From Cyrtodaria siliqua (lineage: Eukaryota > Mollusca > Bivalvia > Adapedonta > Hiatellidae), in NCBI GenBank assembly GCA_037043455.1, contig JAWPHD010007172.1:1-64000 (forward strand): a stretch of 64,000 nucleotides of DNA, in the 5' to 3' direction. The translations under genes were made by a program, and so were the position numbers. A model generated the notes under the pieces. The model saw nothing but the letters and a program-made list of their open reading frames with translations, did not search any database and was not told where the DNA came from. Positions 44,814 through 55,432 of this stretch are shown one piece after another. Each line of letters starts with the position of its first letter. Within the stretch, counting starts at the first letter, position 1.

Positions 44814-47290
44814 GTTATTTGAAACTCGGCTTGACAAGTTGGATCATTTGAATTTAGAAATTCATATATTAGGAGATTTCAATATCAACTATTTAACAGA
44901 AACGGATTCTGAAAAGTATAATAGTTTACGATGGGCCAATACTATTTTAAAATTTGGTCTTAATCAAATGGTAAATACGCCTACCAGAATAAATAAAAAC
45001 AGTTCTACAACAATCGACCATATTTATACTACAAGATCCGATCTAATATGTGAAATTAAAGTACCTGTTTACAGTATAAGTGATCACTATCCAGTATGCT
45101 TTTCACGGTCGACACATAATGTTAAGTCAGGGCGAGTTACCCATGAGACAATCAAATACAGATCTTTTAAGAAGTTCGATGAACATACATTTTGTAATGA
45201 TTTAGCAAAATCACCATTCGAAATAGTTGAATATTTTGTTGATCCAAATGAGTCATTAAATATGTTCTATACAATTTTAAATACTATTCTGGAAAAGCAT
45301 GCACCTATTCGAGAAAAGAGAATAAAACATGAAACCCAGCCTGGGTGGTTTACTGATGAGATTAAGAATGCTATTTATCAGAGAGATAAGCTACATAAAG
45401 AAAAACAGTTTGAACAATATAAATTATTACGCAATAAAATGTCATCCATGATAAAGAAAAATAAGAAAAACTTTTATAACAACGCTATTAAAGAAAATAA
45501 AAGCCCAAAATATATGTGGAAAAACTTAAAATACATTTCCAAAACAGGAAAAGAAAACAATGGAGGCATTTCAATACCTGATAGGCTAATCAAACATGAT
45601 CATATCATTGAAGGACAATTAAATATTATTAATGCATTAAATGAGCATTTTATAAATATTTCAAACATTGTCAAAAAGACGAGTTTTGTAAAAGGAGATT
45701 TCTCTGAATTACGGCAACAACTTGATATTAAATTGAAATGTGCTTCATTAAGTATACAACTCATAACACCTTTTGAAGTTAGAAAGTTGATTGATAAACT
45801 TGATAGTAACAAATCAACAGGTATAGACGGTATTGGTCCTAGAATTTTAAAATATTATGGTGATTACATAACATCCTCCATAGCTTCAATCATAAATAAC
45901 AGCATACAAACTGGAGTGTTCCCTGATACTTTTAAGGAGGCATGTGTGATTCCTATACACAAAAATGGAAATAAAGACGACCCATGTAATTATCGTCCAA
46001 TTTCAATCTTACCAACAATTTCAAAAATATTTGAGCGTCATATAGCCATTCAAATACTATTCTATTTCAAGAGTATAATGTTATTCACGAGACCCAGTCA
46101 GGTTTCAGACAATATCATTCATGTCATACTGCTCTGACACGGTTAATAGAAGCATGGTTAAAAGATATAGACTCAGGTAAATTAATAGGAGCTGTATTTC
46201 TTGATCTAAGAAAGGCATTCGATCTTGTAGACCATAGAATATTGATACACAAATTGAAACTTTACCATTTTTCAGACAATACCATTAAATTATTTGATTC
46301 ATACCTTTCGAATAGAAAACAATTGATAAAGGTAAAAACTTTAAAATCCGAGATGCTTAAAGTTACTTCAGGTGTTCCTCAGGGATCAATACTAGGTCCA
46401 TTTATTGTACATAAATGACATTGCATTCGCATCTACCTCTGGAAATACAGATATTTATGCAGATGATACTACAGTATACGAATCTGATTATAATATTTTG
46501 GATGTACAAAATAGACTTCAAGATCGTTTGAATATTATAAATAAGTGGTGTATTTTGAATAATATGTCATTACATCCAGCGAAAACTAAATGAATGGTCA
46601 TAGGAACAAATCACAAGCTCAAACGTGGATATATTGAAATTAACTGTTGATAGTTTATGTATAGAAAATGTCGCAGTTCAAAAGGTCCTGGGAGTTTATG
46701 TTGACAGAACTTTGTCTTGGAATGTACAAATAGCCAAAATGTGTTCCAAACTCAATTCTAAAATTGCGTTATTGAAACGTGTATCTTACTATTTAACATA
46801 TGATATGAAAATTATGTTTTATAATGCCTACATCATGTCTACATTTGATTATTGCTGTACTGTATGGGGTAAAAGCAAAAAAATAGAAGATAAAATACAT
46901 AAAATTCAAAAAAGAGCAGCTAGAATAATATTAAACAAACCTTTTCGAACTAATTCTAAGGATATGTTCATTGAACTTCAGTGGCTTTCTTTTCATAACA
47001 GATGTCATTATCATACTGGTGTGTTGATATATAAATCAATAAACAGCCTAGCTCCTAATTACATATCACAACTTTTGACATTCTCATGTAATGATAGGTA
47101 TAATCTAAGATCAGTTACACGAAATAATCTTGTTACACAAAAACCGCAGACTAAATACATGAAAGACACCTTTAGCGACTTTTGTCGACACGTGTGGAAC
47201 AATATACCGGTCGACATACGTTCTCTTTCTACTATCCAGTCATTTAAATATAATTATAAAATGTTTATTGCAAAATGCACATTAACATGA
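44814..47290 (+). pseudogene. LINE 1 ORF2 (endonuclease C-terminus + reverse transcriptase), broken
   Basis: Endonuclease remnants are HILGDFNINY, TTIDHIYTT and ISDHYPV, carrying the Asp/Asn and the final Ser-Asp-His catalytic signatures. The polymerase follows: NKSTGIDGIGPRILKYY, PCNYRPISILPTISKIFER, ETQSGFRQYHSCHTALTRL, VFLDLRKAFDLVDHR (first catalytic Asp present), SGVPQGSILGP, then YADDTTVYES (catalytic YADD present). It continues VLGVYVDRTLSWNVQI and a C-terminal domain ending at the TGA near 47288. Lesions are a frameshift near 46050, another near 46400, an in-frame TGA at 46591-46593 in place of an expected Cys codon after HPAKTK, and a shift near 46615. The long frame from 44788 to 46137 begins in the family-A head, so its first residues are not LINE sequence. 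Confidence 0.92.
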
Positions 47291-47682
47291 ATGATATTTG
47301 TTTTTGTTTGTTTTGTTCTTTGCTTGGATATATATGTACATTATGTAAGACTTCTATGATTTCTTCTATATTCAAATATAACTGAGTGTTTGTCAACCCG
47401 GGGCTAGAGGGCGTGAGCGGTAGCTAGCATATTTCACTACCACTCATGAACAGTCTCAATCAAACCGAGACTGCAATATTTTGTATGTGTCGTGCTCGGC
47501 CGTTTCCAAAGGTCCATTATCATACTCTTTTTTTATTGTTAGTGTATTTGTTAAAAAAACACTAAATGTTTGTTAATTTATATACAGAAGGCCGCATTGA
47601 AAATATGATGTGTATATCCTGATAGTATGTCATAATGTGTTAACCTTCTTTAAATAAAAAATTTATTATTATTATTATTATT
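44814..47682 (+). mobile_element. LINE 1: 5'-truncated non-LTR retrotransposon with (ATT)n tail
   Basis: The element holds the C-terminal part of an AP-type endonuclease, a reverse transcriptase and a 3' untranslated region (47291-47660), and ends in (ATT)n at 47662-47682. The UTR contains GGGCTAGAGGGCGTGAGCGG. An ATT microsatellite tail and this protein layout are typical of the CR1/L2/Jockey side of the LINEs; I cannot name the clade. Joining the outer flanks restores a family-A head, so the insertion point is exact and shows little or no target duplication. It is truncated at the 5' end within the endonuclease. Confidence 0.92.
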
Positions 47683-48440
47683 AATAAGAGAGCTTATGTA
47701 ATCACCCCGGCGTCGGCGTCCCACATCAAGGTTTGCGTGTAAGCTGTGTTTACAAGTCTATATCTCTTACATTTCTTATCCAAGCACAACCAGATTTGGC
47801 CATGGGCTTCCTTACAGCATTATCCTAAGGGCTGCATACGCAATTTTGGTTCCTGTAACCCATGGGCTCCCATGGAACCAAAATTATGATAGCCCATAAA
47901 ATGTGTCCCATTTCACATCAAATTTTTCATTGAAGGTGTGTTTACAAGTCTATATCTCTTACATTTCTTACCCTAGTGCAACCAAATTTGGCCATGGGCT
48001 TCCTTACAGCATTATCTTAAGGGCTGCTTAAGTAATTTTGGTTCCTGTAACCCCTGGGCTTCCATGGAACCCAAATTCTGATAGCCCTTAAAATGTGTCT
48101 GTTTCACATCAAATTTTGCGTGTAAGCCATGTTTACAGGTCTATATCTCTTACATTTCTTCTTCTAGCTAAACTAAATTTGTGAATTGGTTTCCTTATAG
48201 TTTGTTTTAAAGGGTTGGGTAAGTAATTTTGTCTTCTGCAAATTCTGGGCTCCCATGGAACCCAAATTGTGATGGCCCATAAAATGTGCAATAAAGGCAG
48301 ATCTAGGTTTGCATGTAAGCATGTATATATCTATAATTTTGGTTTGGGATTTCTTATAGCAATATACATCTTATTCATACTTCACCTATATTGGAGCATG
48401 GGCTCCCTCCACCACCCCTGTCCACACTCCCTCCACATTT
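47683..48440 (+). mobile_element. Family A element (A3), right of LINE 1
   Basis: It resumes exactly where the head stopped (AATAAGAGAGCTTATGTAAT) and runs parallel to A2 (26089-26840). Three ~190-bp units with TATATCTCTTACATTTCTTA and CATGGGCTTCCTTA follow, up to CTCCCTCCACC. The minisatellite is nearly absent and no 3' end is present; E-type repeat follows. Confidence 0.85.
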
Positions 48441-48775
48441 TGGCGTTTAGGTCACTTTTTCACAAACTGTACGCACTAGACCTTTAAAACTTTGCTTATA
48501 GTTGTATCTTGAGTGGTACATCGCAACGTGACAAAACAAATGTGGAAGTGACCTTAACCCTCCAAGCAAAGGGCAGATAACTTAATAATTTTACCTTCAA
48601 CTTTTGTGTTGAGGTCAATTTCGCGCAAACTGTATGCACTACACCTTTCAAACTTTGTTTATAGTTGTATCTAGGGTGGTACATCACAAGTGACAAAGCA
48701 GATGTGGATGTGAACTTGACCCTCATGCTAAAATTCAAAATTCAATGTATGACCTTGACTCTCATGCTAAAATTC
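48441..48775 (+). repeat. Repeat E, ~135-170 bp units
   Basis: Units carry GTCACTTTTTCACAAACTGT, CTAGACCTTTAAAACTTTGC, TTATAGTTGTATCTTGAGTG, GTACATCGCAACGTGACAAA and CCAAGCAAAGGGCAGATAAC. At 48722-48782 a 29-bp piece (CTCATGCTAAAATTCAAAAT, TCAATGTAT) is directly repeated at the edge of LINE 2, which may be its target-site footprint or a local duplication. Confidence 0.75.
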
Positions 48776-48783
48776 AAAATTCA

Positions 48784-49793
48784 ATGTATAATCATTCCAC
48801 TCAAAACTGCAGACGACACATTCTAAGTGAACAGAAGCTTTACTCTCCTGGAAGTAACTATGCTGATGATTCGAACAGCGGTGTTTATGCTTACGAACAT
48901 TAGGATATTTCCGGCAAGCACTCTCATGTAATAAGTTGCAACAAATATGAAATATTAGCATTATTATGTGAAATATGTAATGAGACAATTTGCAAGTGTA
49001 ATAACTATATTTCGATGGAAAAAGATTCTTTCGTTAAATAACCTCTTAAAATATTTAGTCGAACATTATTATCGTCAGACTATAATTCTGTGCTATGTGA
49101 TTTAACACACCAGTATTCATTTTATGAAGTACATTTATACCTAAACTCTTTAAATCTCAGTATTATGAAAGACGCAAAATTACCACAGCGCATTATCTTT
49201 TATAACACAGTTTTAAATTATACTATCTACCGTGCGAAAATTCATTATTGACATTTTACGATGATTTATATCAATCAATATTGCAAATAAATACTACACA
49301 TAATGCTATTATTAAGGGAGAAAATTACTCACCTGATAACTCAAATAATAATTCATTACATGGAAATGCACTTTTACATGATAAGGATTATGACAAATCT
49401 AGTTTTATATTTAACGCAATGTCAAAAGGAATACATATTGCCAATTTAAATATACAACACCTGTTACCAAAATAATATGAAATAAAATATCAATTGACTC
49501 GCACTAATTCAAACAAAATTCTTGGATTATGTAAAACATTTCTCACAGAAAATGCATGCGATAATATTTTGCATATTCCCGGATATACATTTGAAAGGCG
49601 AGACCGGAAGTCGAATCGGAAAGGAGGCAGTCTTATCGTATTTATTTTGAATCAAATCACATATACTCGTCACTTGGACTCAAGTTAATATACAGGGCTC
49701 TAAACCGTTTCTTTTAAATTTTGTTTATAGACCACCAGATGTACACCAAACGTGGATTGATTTATATGAAGGACAAATTGAAACTGCTAACAT
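48784..49793 (+). pseudogene. LINE 2 N-terminal region and endonuclease N-terminus, broken
   Basis: From ATG 48784 the frame begins MYNHSTQNCRRHILSEQKLY. It has in-frame stops at 48901 (TAG) and 49039 (TAA), and includes a Cys-rich stretch (LALLCEICNETICKC) of unknown role. A frame change near 49230 leads to KGIHIANLNIQHLLPK (endonuclease start with its conserved Asn), a TAA at 49473-49475, then KILGLCKTFLTENA. Here Lys stands where this family usually has the catalytic Glu (ETxL), which would inactivate the nuclease. After another shift near 49688 it reads FLLNFVYRPPDVHQTWIDLY and stops at the family-C insertion. Confidence 0.8.
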
Positions 49794-51443
49794 TTTTAGC
49801 TCTACTGATCAGAGATCAGCAGAGCTTACTCTACTGATCAGAGATCAGCAGAGCTTACTCTACTGATCAGAGATCAGCAGAGCTTATGCCGTGGTGCGGC
49901 GTCCGTCGTCCGTCCGTCCGTCTGTCCGTCTGGCCGTCTGTCCGTAAACTTTTATTTGTAGCGACTTCACAGCTGAAACTACTGGATGGATATTCATGAA
50001 ACTTTACAGAAATGTTGCCCATAAAGTCTAGTTGATCCTAGCAAAAATTCATGTTGATGTGAAATCCAAGATGGCCGCCAAAGCTAAAAATAGTGTTTTA
50101 AAATACAAGTTTGTAGCGACTTCTTCTTGAAAACTATAAGTGATATTGATATGGGACTTTTTCTAAAATGATCAGCATGACATGATGTTGATCCTAGTCA
50201 AAAATCATTTTGATTCAACGTTAAACATGGCTGCCAGCGGCCATCTTTGTTTACATAGAGTTATATAGTAAAAACTTGTAGCGACTACTTCTCTGAAACT
50301 ACTTGGCGGATTGTCATGAAACTTTACAGGAATGTTGCTCTTGATGTCTAATTGATCCTAGAAAAATTTCAGGTCGGCCGGAAATTCAAGATGGCCGTCA
50401 CAGCTAAAAATAGATTTTTAAAAAATAAGTTTGTAGCGACTACTTCTTGAAAACTATAAGTGATATTGATATGGGACTTTTTCTAAAATGATCAGCATTA
50501 CATGATGTTGATCCTAGTCAAAAATCGTTTTGATTCAACGTTAAACATGGCTGCCAGCGGCCATCTTTGTTTACATAGAGTTATATAGTAAAAACTTGTA
50601 GCGACTACTCCTCTGAAACTACTTGGCGGATTGTCATGAAACTTTACAGGAATGTTGCTCTTGATGTCTTATTGATCCTATCAAAATTTCAGGTCGGCCG
50701 GAAATTCAAGATGGCCGTCACAGCTAAAAATAGATTTTTAAAAAATAAGTTTGTAGCGACTACTTCTTGAAAACTATAAGTGATATTGATATGGGACTTT
50801 TTCTAAAATGATCAGCATGACATGATGTAGATCCTTGTGGAAAATTATTTTGATTCGACGTTAAACATGGCTGCCAGTGGCCATCTTTGGTTACATAGAG
50901 TTATATAGTAAAAACTTGTAGCGACTACTCCTCTGAAACTACTTGACGGATGTTCATGAAACTTCACAGGAATGTGGCTCTTGATGTCTAGTTGATCCTA
51001 GAAAAATTTCAGGTCGGCCGGAAATTCAAGATGGCCTCCACAGCTAAAAATAGATTTAAAATAAATAAGTTTGTAGCGACTACTTCTTCAAAACAATAAG
51101 AGATATTGATATGGGACTTTTTCTAAAATGATCAGTATGACATGATGTTGGTCCTTGTCGAAAATCGTTTTGATTTGACCTTAAACATGGCTGCTTTGTT
51201 TACATAGAGTTATATAATGAAAACTTGTAGCGACTACTTCTTTGAAACTACCTGACGGATTTTCATGAAACTTCACAGGAATGTTGCTCTTAATGTCTTA
51301 TTGATCTTAGCAAAATTTCAGGTCGGCCGGAAATTCAAGATGGCCGCCACGGTTAAAAATAGATTTTCAAAAAACAAGTCTGTAGCGACTACTTCCTGAA
51401 ATCAAAATCAATCAGTAGAGCTTCAAGGTCATTGACCTCTTGT
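49794..51443 (+). mobile_element. Family C element, complete (copy C1, 1,650 bp), inside LINE 2
   Basis: The head TTTTAGCTCTACTGATCAGA, then GATCAGCAGAGCTTA, forms a perfect hairpin and is itself triplicated (49797, 49826, 49856). Simple GTCCGTC repeats follow. About 4.5 dimeric units of roughly 320 bp come next (TTGTAGCGACTACTCCTCTG and TTGTAGCGACTACTTCTTGA). The 3' part has CAATCAGTAGAGCTTC (inverted head copy), the palindrome AGGTCATTGACCT and CTCTTGT. Removing it joins AACAT|TAAATTTG, which restores the LINE reading frame ...ETAN-IKFETHILGD. This is a clear empty site between two Ts. Confidence 0.9.
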
Positions 51444-53275
51444 TAAATTTGAAACTCACATTCTTGGTGACTTAAATCTTAATTACATGCCTAATAATTC
51501 AGTCGAATTGTTCAGTAACAAGAGATGGCAATCGTTTATACAGAAATTCGACCTAACACAATTAGTGACAATTCCAACTCGTGTAACTCAAAAGATTTTG
51601 ACCATAATTGATCATATTTATACCACAAATCTCAACCTACTTTCTGATGTAAATATTCCATTTTACTGTATAAGTGATCACTATCGGGTGTGTTGCACAC
51701 GATTTTTCAGACCAATTATAAGTAAAAACAATACACACATATCTATCTATTATAGGTCTTTCAAGAAGTTTGATCTAAACTTATTTCAAGAACAATTAGC
51801 TATGGCTCCACTTGAATTGATTGAATTGTACAGTGACCCTAATCAGTCTCTTAATTGCCTTTATAATTTACTTAATAACATTTTATGTAAACATGCTCCT
51901 GTAAAAAAGAAGAGAGTCAAATATCATACTCAACCAGGATGGTTTAATGAAGGGATCAAAAACGCTATCTTTGAGCGAGATAGATTACACAGGCAGGGCG
52001 AATATGATAAATATAAAACTATGAGAAATAAAATTGCATCTATGATAAAGAAAAGCAAAAAAAACTTTTATCATGACGCTATCAGGGAAAATAAAAGTCC
52101 AAGCTATTTGTGGAAAACGCTTCGAACGATAAGTATGCCTAATGAAGGCAGATTGGAAAAGGCATCTTTACCTAAAACTATAATTATAAATGATAATATT
52201 ATAGATGGAAATTTGAATATTTTAAACACATTAAATGAACATTTCATAAACATATCTAATATTATAGAAAAAAGTCATTAATTTTGTCACAGAAAACTTC
52301 AAAAAACTGCAACAGTGTATGAACGAAAAACTGAAGTTCAAAACCTTTTCTATAGAAGAAATAACACCATACAAAGTTAAACTAATAATTGACAAATTAG
52401 ATGTTATGAAATCTACTAGACTGGATGGAATAGGACCTAGAATTCTTAAATATTGTGGGGACCATATAACTTATGCTATTGCACATATAATAAACAGTAG
52501 TATACATTATGGAATATTCACCGATAGTCTTAAAAAAGCACTTGTTATTCAAATTTTTAAAACTGGGGATAGAACCGACCCAAACAATTATAGACCAATT
52601 TCTCTTCTTCCGACCATTTCAAAAGTTTTCCAACGTCGCAGCGACCCAATTACATAACTATTTTCAAACGACTGAACTTTTACATATGACACAATCAGGA
52701 TTCAGAAAATTGCACTCCTGTCAAACTGCTTTAACAAGGCTTAATTGATTCATGGTTAAAAGACATAGATTCTGGAAAATATGTAGGAGCAATATTTCTC
52801 AACTTAAAAAAGGCATTTGATCTTGTGGATCGTCAAATACTATTGTATAAACTTAAATTGTACCATTTCTCAGACAAAACCATTAAATTGTTCACATCAT
52901 ATTTAAGTAATCGCAAGCAAAGAATGAAGGTTAATGGCCAGTTTTCTGATGAAATGATAATAAAATCAGGTGTTCCTCAGGGCTCCATACTAGGCCCTCT
53001 TTTATTTCTCCTGTATATTAATGACATATCAATATCACCAAATGCAATAAATATTGATCTGTATGCAGATGACTCTACTCTCTATGAATCTGATCATAAT
53101 ATAGATGTGATCGAGAAAAAATTACAGGAAAATCTGAATGCTGTTAAAGGTTGGTGTTGCATTAATAACATGGCACTGCACCCATCAAAAACTAAATGTA
53201 TGCTTATCTCCACAAAATATAAGGTTAAAAATGCCAAAGAAATGTTTTTATATATTGACATGTCTTAATAGAAAA
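51444..53275 (+). pseudogene. LINE 2 endonuclease C-terminus and reverse transcriptase, broken
   Basis: Continues FETHILGDLNLNYMPN, TIIDHIYTTNLNLL and ISDHYRV (endonuclease Ser-Asp-His kept). Then come YHTQPGWFNEGIKNAIFERD, a linker, DGIGPRILKYCGDHI, NNYRPISLLPTISKV, a frame change near 52630, TQSGFRKLHSCQTALTRL and a shift near 52745. IFLNLKKAFDLVDRQ follows: Asn stands in place of the first catalytic Asp (LINE 1 has FLDLRKAFD). Then SGVPQGSILGPLLFLLYIND, LYADDSTLYES (YADD kept) and HPSKTKCMLIS. The copy stops at about 53268, with more stops before 53550. Other lesions are a stop near 52279 and frame changes. Confidence 0.9.
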
Positions 53276-53550
53276 AGTATCTGTACATAAACCACTAGGT
53301 ATATTATATTGATTATACACTATCGTGGAAGTATCAAATATTTAAAGTTTGTTCAACACTCAATACTAAAATTGCATTATTAAAACATATTATTTACTAT
53401 TTAACATATGATATGAAGAAAATATTTTATAACGCTTACATTATGTCATCGTCTGACTATTGTTGCACTATTTGGGGAAAGGGAGTTAATTCGAAAGCTG
53501 AAATCATGAAATCATGAAAATAACAAAAAAGGGCAGCACGAATAAACATG

Positions 53551-53960
53551 ACAAAGCAAATGTGGAAAATTACCTTGACCCTCCAGGCAAAGGGCAGATA
53601 AGTTAATAATTTTTAGGTTCAACTTTTGGGTTTAGGTCACTTTTTCACAAACTGTATGCACTAGACCTTTAAAACTTTGCTTATAGTTGTATCTTGAGTG
53701 GTGGTACATTGCTACGTGACAAAGCAAATGTGGATGTGACTTTCACCATCCAAGCAAAGGGCAGATAACTTTAATTGTTACATTTACATCTCTTCCTCAT
53801 GAACTAGAATTATGCACTAGATATTTTAAACCTAATTTATAGCTGAATCTTTGGAAGAAAACATATTCTATTTTGACATAGTTGTGTCTTCGGTAGTGCA
53901 TCTTTTTTTTGGATGCCTGGATTTCATCTTTTACCTTGACCTACTCTTTGGAGCTGATGA
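53551..53960 (+). repeat. Repeat E, right of LINE 2
   Basis: ACATGACAAAGCAAATGTGG begins mid-unit directly at the LINE 2 break. Two further units follow, then GACATAGTTGTGTCTTCGGT, AGTGCATC and GGATGCCTGGATTTCATC. The whole block, including the family-B head that follows, is nearly the same as 59270-59803, so the two regions share a duplication. Confidence 0.8.
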
Positions 53961-54190
53961 TTTTTAGCTCTACTGGCCAAAGGCCTTCATTTTTGATCCG
54001 ATCTTTATCAAATTTTACCAGATTGTTAATATCAATGAAAGCTCGCACAAGTTCGAAAACCAGCCAGATTGGACCAATAACAGCGGAGTTATGGCCCTTG
54101 GTTTAGTTAAAAATATTTTGCCTCGTTAATACGATATGGCTTTCATTTTTCATCTGATCTATACCAAACTTTACCAGATGTTTTGCCGTT
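53961..54190 (+). mobile_element. Family B head fragment (copy B5)
   Basis: TTTTTAGCTCTACTGGCCAA, AGGCC is joined directly to one unit (CTTCATTTTTGATCCG). The second hairpin arm and GTCCGTC repeats are missing. It ends in CCAGATGTTTTGCCG at the start of the next family-C element. Near twin of 59583-59803. Confidence 0.75.
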
Positions 54191-55169
54191 TTTTAGCTCG
54201 ACTGATCAGAGATCAGCAGAGCTTATGCCATGGTGCGGCGTCCGTCGTCCATCTGTCCGTCCGTCCGTCTGTTTGTCTGTCTGTCCGTCTGTCTGTCCGT
54301 AAACTTTTATTTGTAGCGACTACTCCTCTGAAACTACTGGATGGATATTCATGAACTTTACAGAAATGTTGCCCATGAAATCTAGTTGATCCTAGCAAAA
54401 ATTCATGTTGATGTGAAATCCAAGATGGCCGCCAAAGCTAAACATAGATTTTTGAAATACAAGTTTGTAGCAACTACTTCTTGAAAACTCTAAGTGATAT
54501 TGATATGGGACTTTTTCTAAAATGATCAGCATGACATGATGTTGGTCCTTGTCAAAAATCGTTTTGATTTGATTCGATGTTAAACATGGCTGCCAGCGGC
54601 CATCTTTGTTTACATAGAATTATATAGTAAAAACTTGTAGCGACTACTCCTCTGAAACTACTTGGCGGATTTTCATGAAACTTTACAGGAATGTTGCTCT
54701 TAATGTCTAATTGATCCTAGCAAAATTTCAGGTCAGCCGGAAATTCAAGATGTCTGCCATGGCTAAAAATAGATTTTCATACAAGTTTGTAGCGACTACT
54801 TCTTGAAAACTATAAGTGATATTGATATCGGACTTTTTCTAAAATGATCAGCATGACATGATGTTGGTCCTTGTCAAAAATCATTTTGATTCGATGTTAA
54901 ACATGGCTGTCAGTGGCCATCTTTGTTTACATAGAATTATATAGTAAAAACTTGTAGCGACTACTCCTCTGAAACTACTGGATGGATATTCATAAAACTT
55001 TATAGAAATGTTGCCCATGAAGTCTAGTTGATCCTAGCAAAATTCATGTTGGTGTGAAATCCGAGATGGCCGCCAAAGCTAAAAATAGATTTTCAAAAAA
55101 CAAGTTTGTAGCGACTATTTCCTGAAATCAAAATCAATCAGTAGAGCTTCAAGGTGATTGACCTCTTGT
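54191..55169 (+). mobile_element. Family C element (copy C3, 979 bp)
   Basis: The head TTTTAGCTCGACTGATCAGA (G instead of T at one position) is followed by GATCAGCAGAGCTTATG, GTCCGTC repeats and about 2.5 dimeric units. The end is CAATCAGTAGAGCTTC, AGGTGATTGACCT (palindrome with one mismatch) and CTCTTGT. It is the shortest complete family-C copy here. Size differences among copies are mostly whole units. Confidence 0.85.
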
Positions 55170-55335
55170 TTTTTATTATTAGTACTTTTTTTCTTTTTTC
55201 TTTTTTTTAATAGATATATTTTTTTTGTATATTTTTTTTAAATTTAATTCTTTCTTTCTTTCCATTTTTGTTTTAAATATATATATTTTTTTTTTAATTC
55301 TCTTATTTCATTATTTTTTATTATTAGCACTTTTT
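55170..55335. repeat. T-rich low-complexity tract
   Basis: T-runs with TATATATA and TCTTTCTTTC stretches. Similar tracts precede element heads at 25900, 28651, 57666 and 59806. Confidence 0.8.
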
Positions 55336-55432
55336 TTTTTTGGTGTAACGCAGTGTTAGCAGGAAGCATTGCTGTCCTTTTGCATTTTTTTGCGGTTCAT
55401 TGATTTTTGATGGAGTTACGGCTCCTTTACAT
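55336..55432 (+). repeat. Family F repeat, left of C2
   Basis: GTGTTAGCAGGAAGCATTGC, TGGAGTTACGGCTCCTTTAC and AT break off at the family-C head. The missing continuation (TATAAATTTCTTGTCGGCGC) begins at 57361. Confidence 0.8.

Larger units (their letters stand above)
48776..53550 (+). mobile_element. LINE 2: longer sister copy, split by a family-C element, 3' truncated
   Basis: LINE 2 is related to LINE 1 (similar polymerase wording throughout) but keeps a longer 5' part. It runs from about 48784 to 49793, is interrupted by family-C copy C1 (49794-51443), and resumes to about 53550. There it breaks off within the domain after the polymerase (KKxGQHE region, compare KRAARI in LINE 1) and joins E repeat. 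The (ATT)n tail is missing. E-type repeat on both sides shows that it inserted into an E array. Confidence 0.88.
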
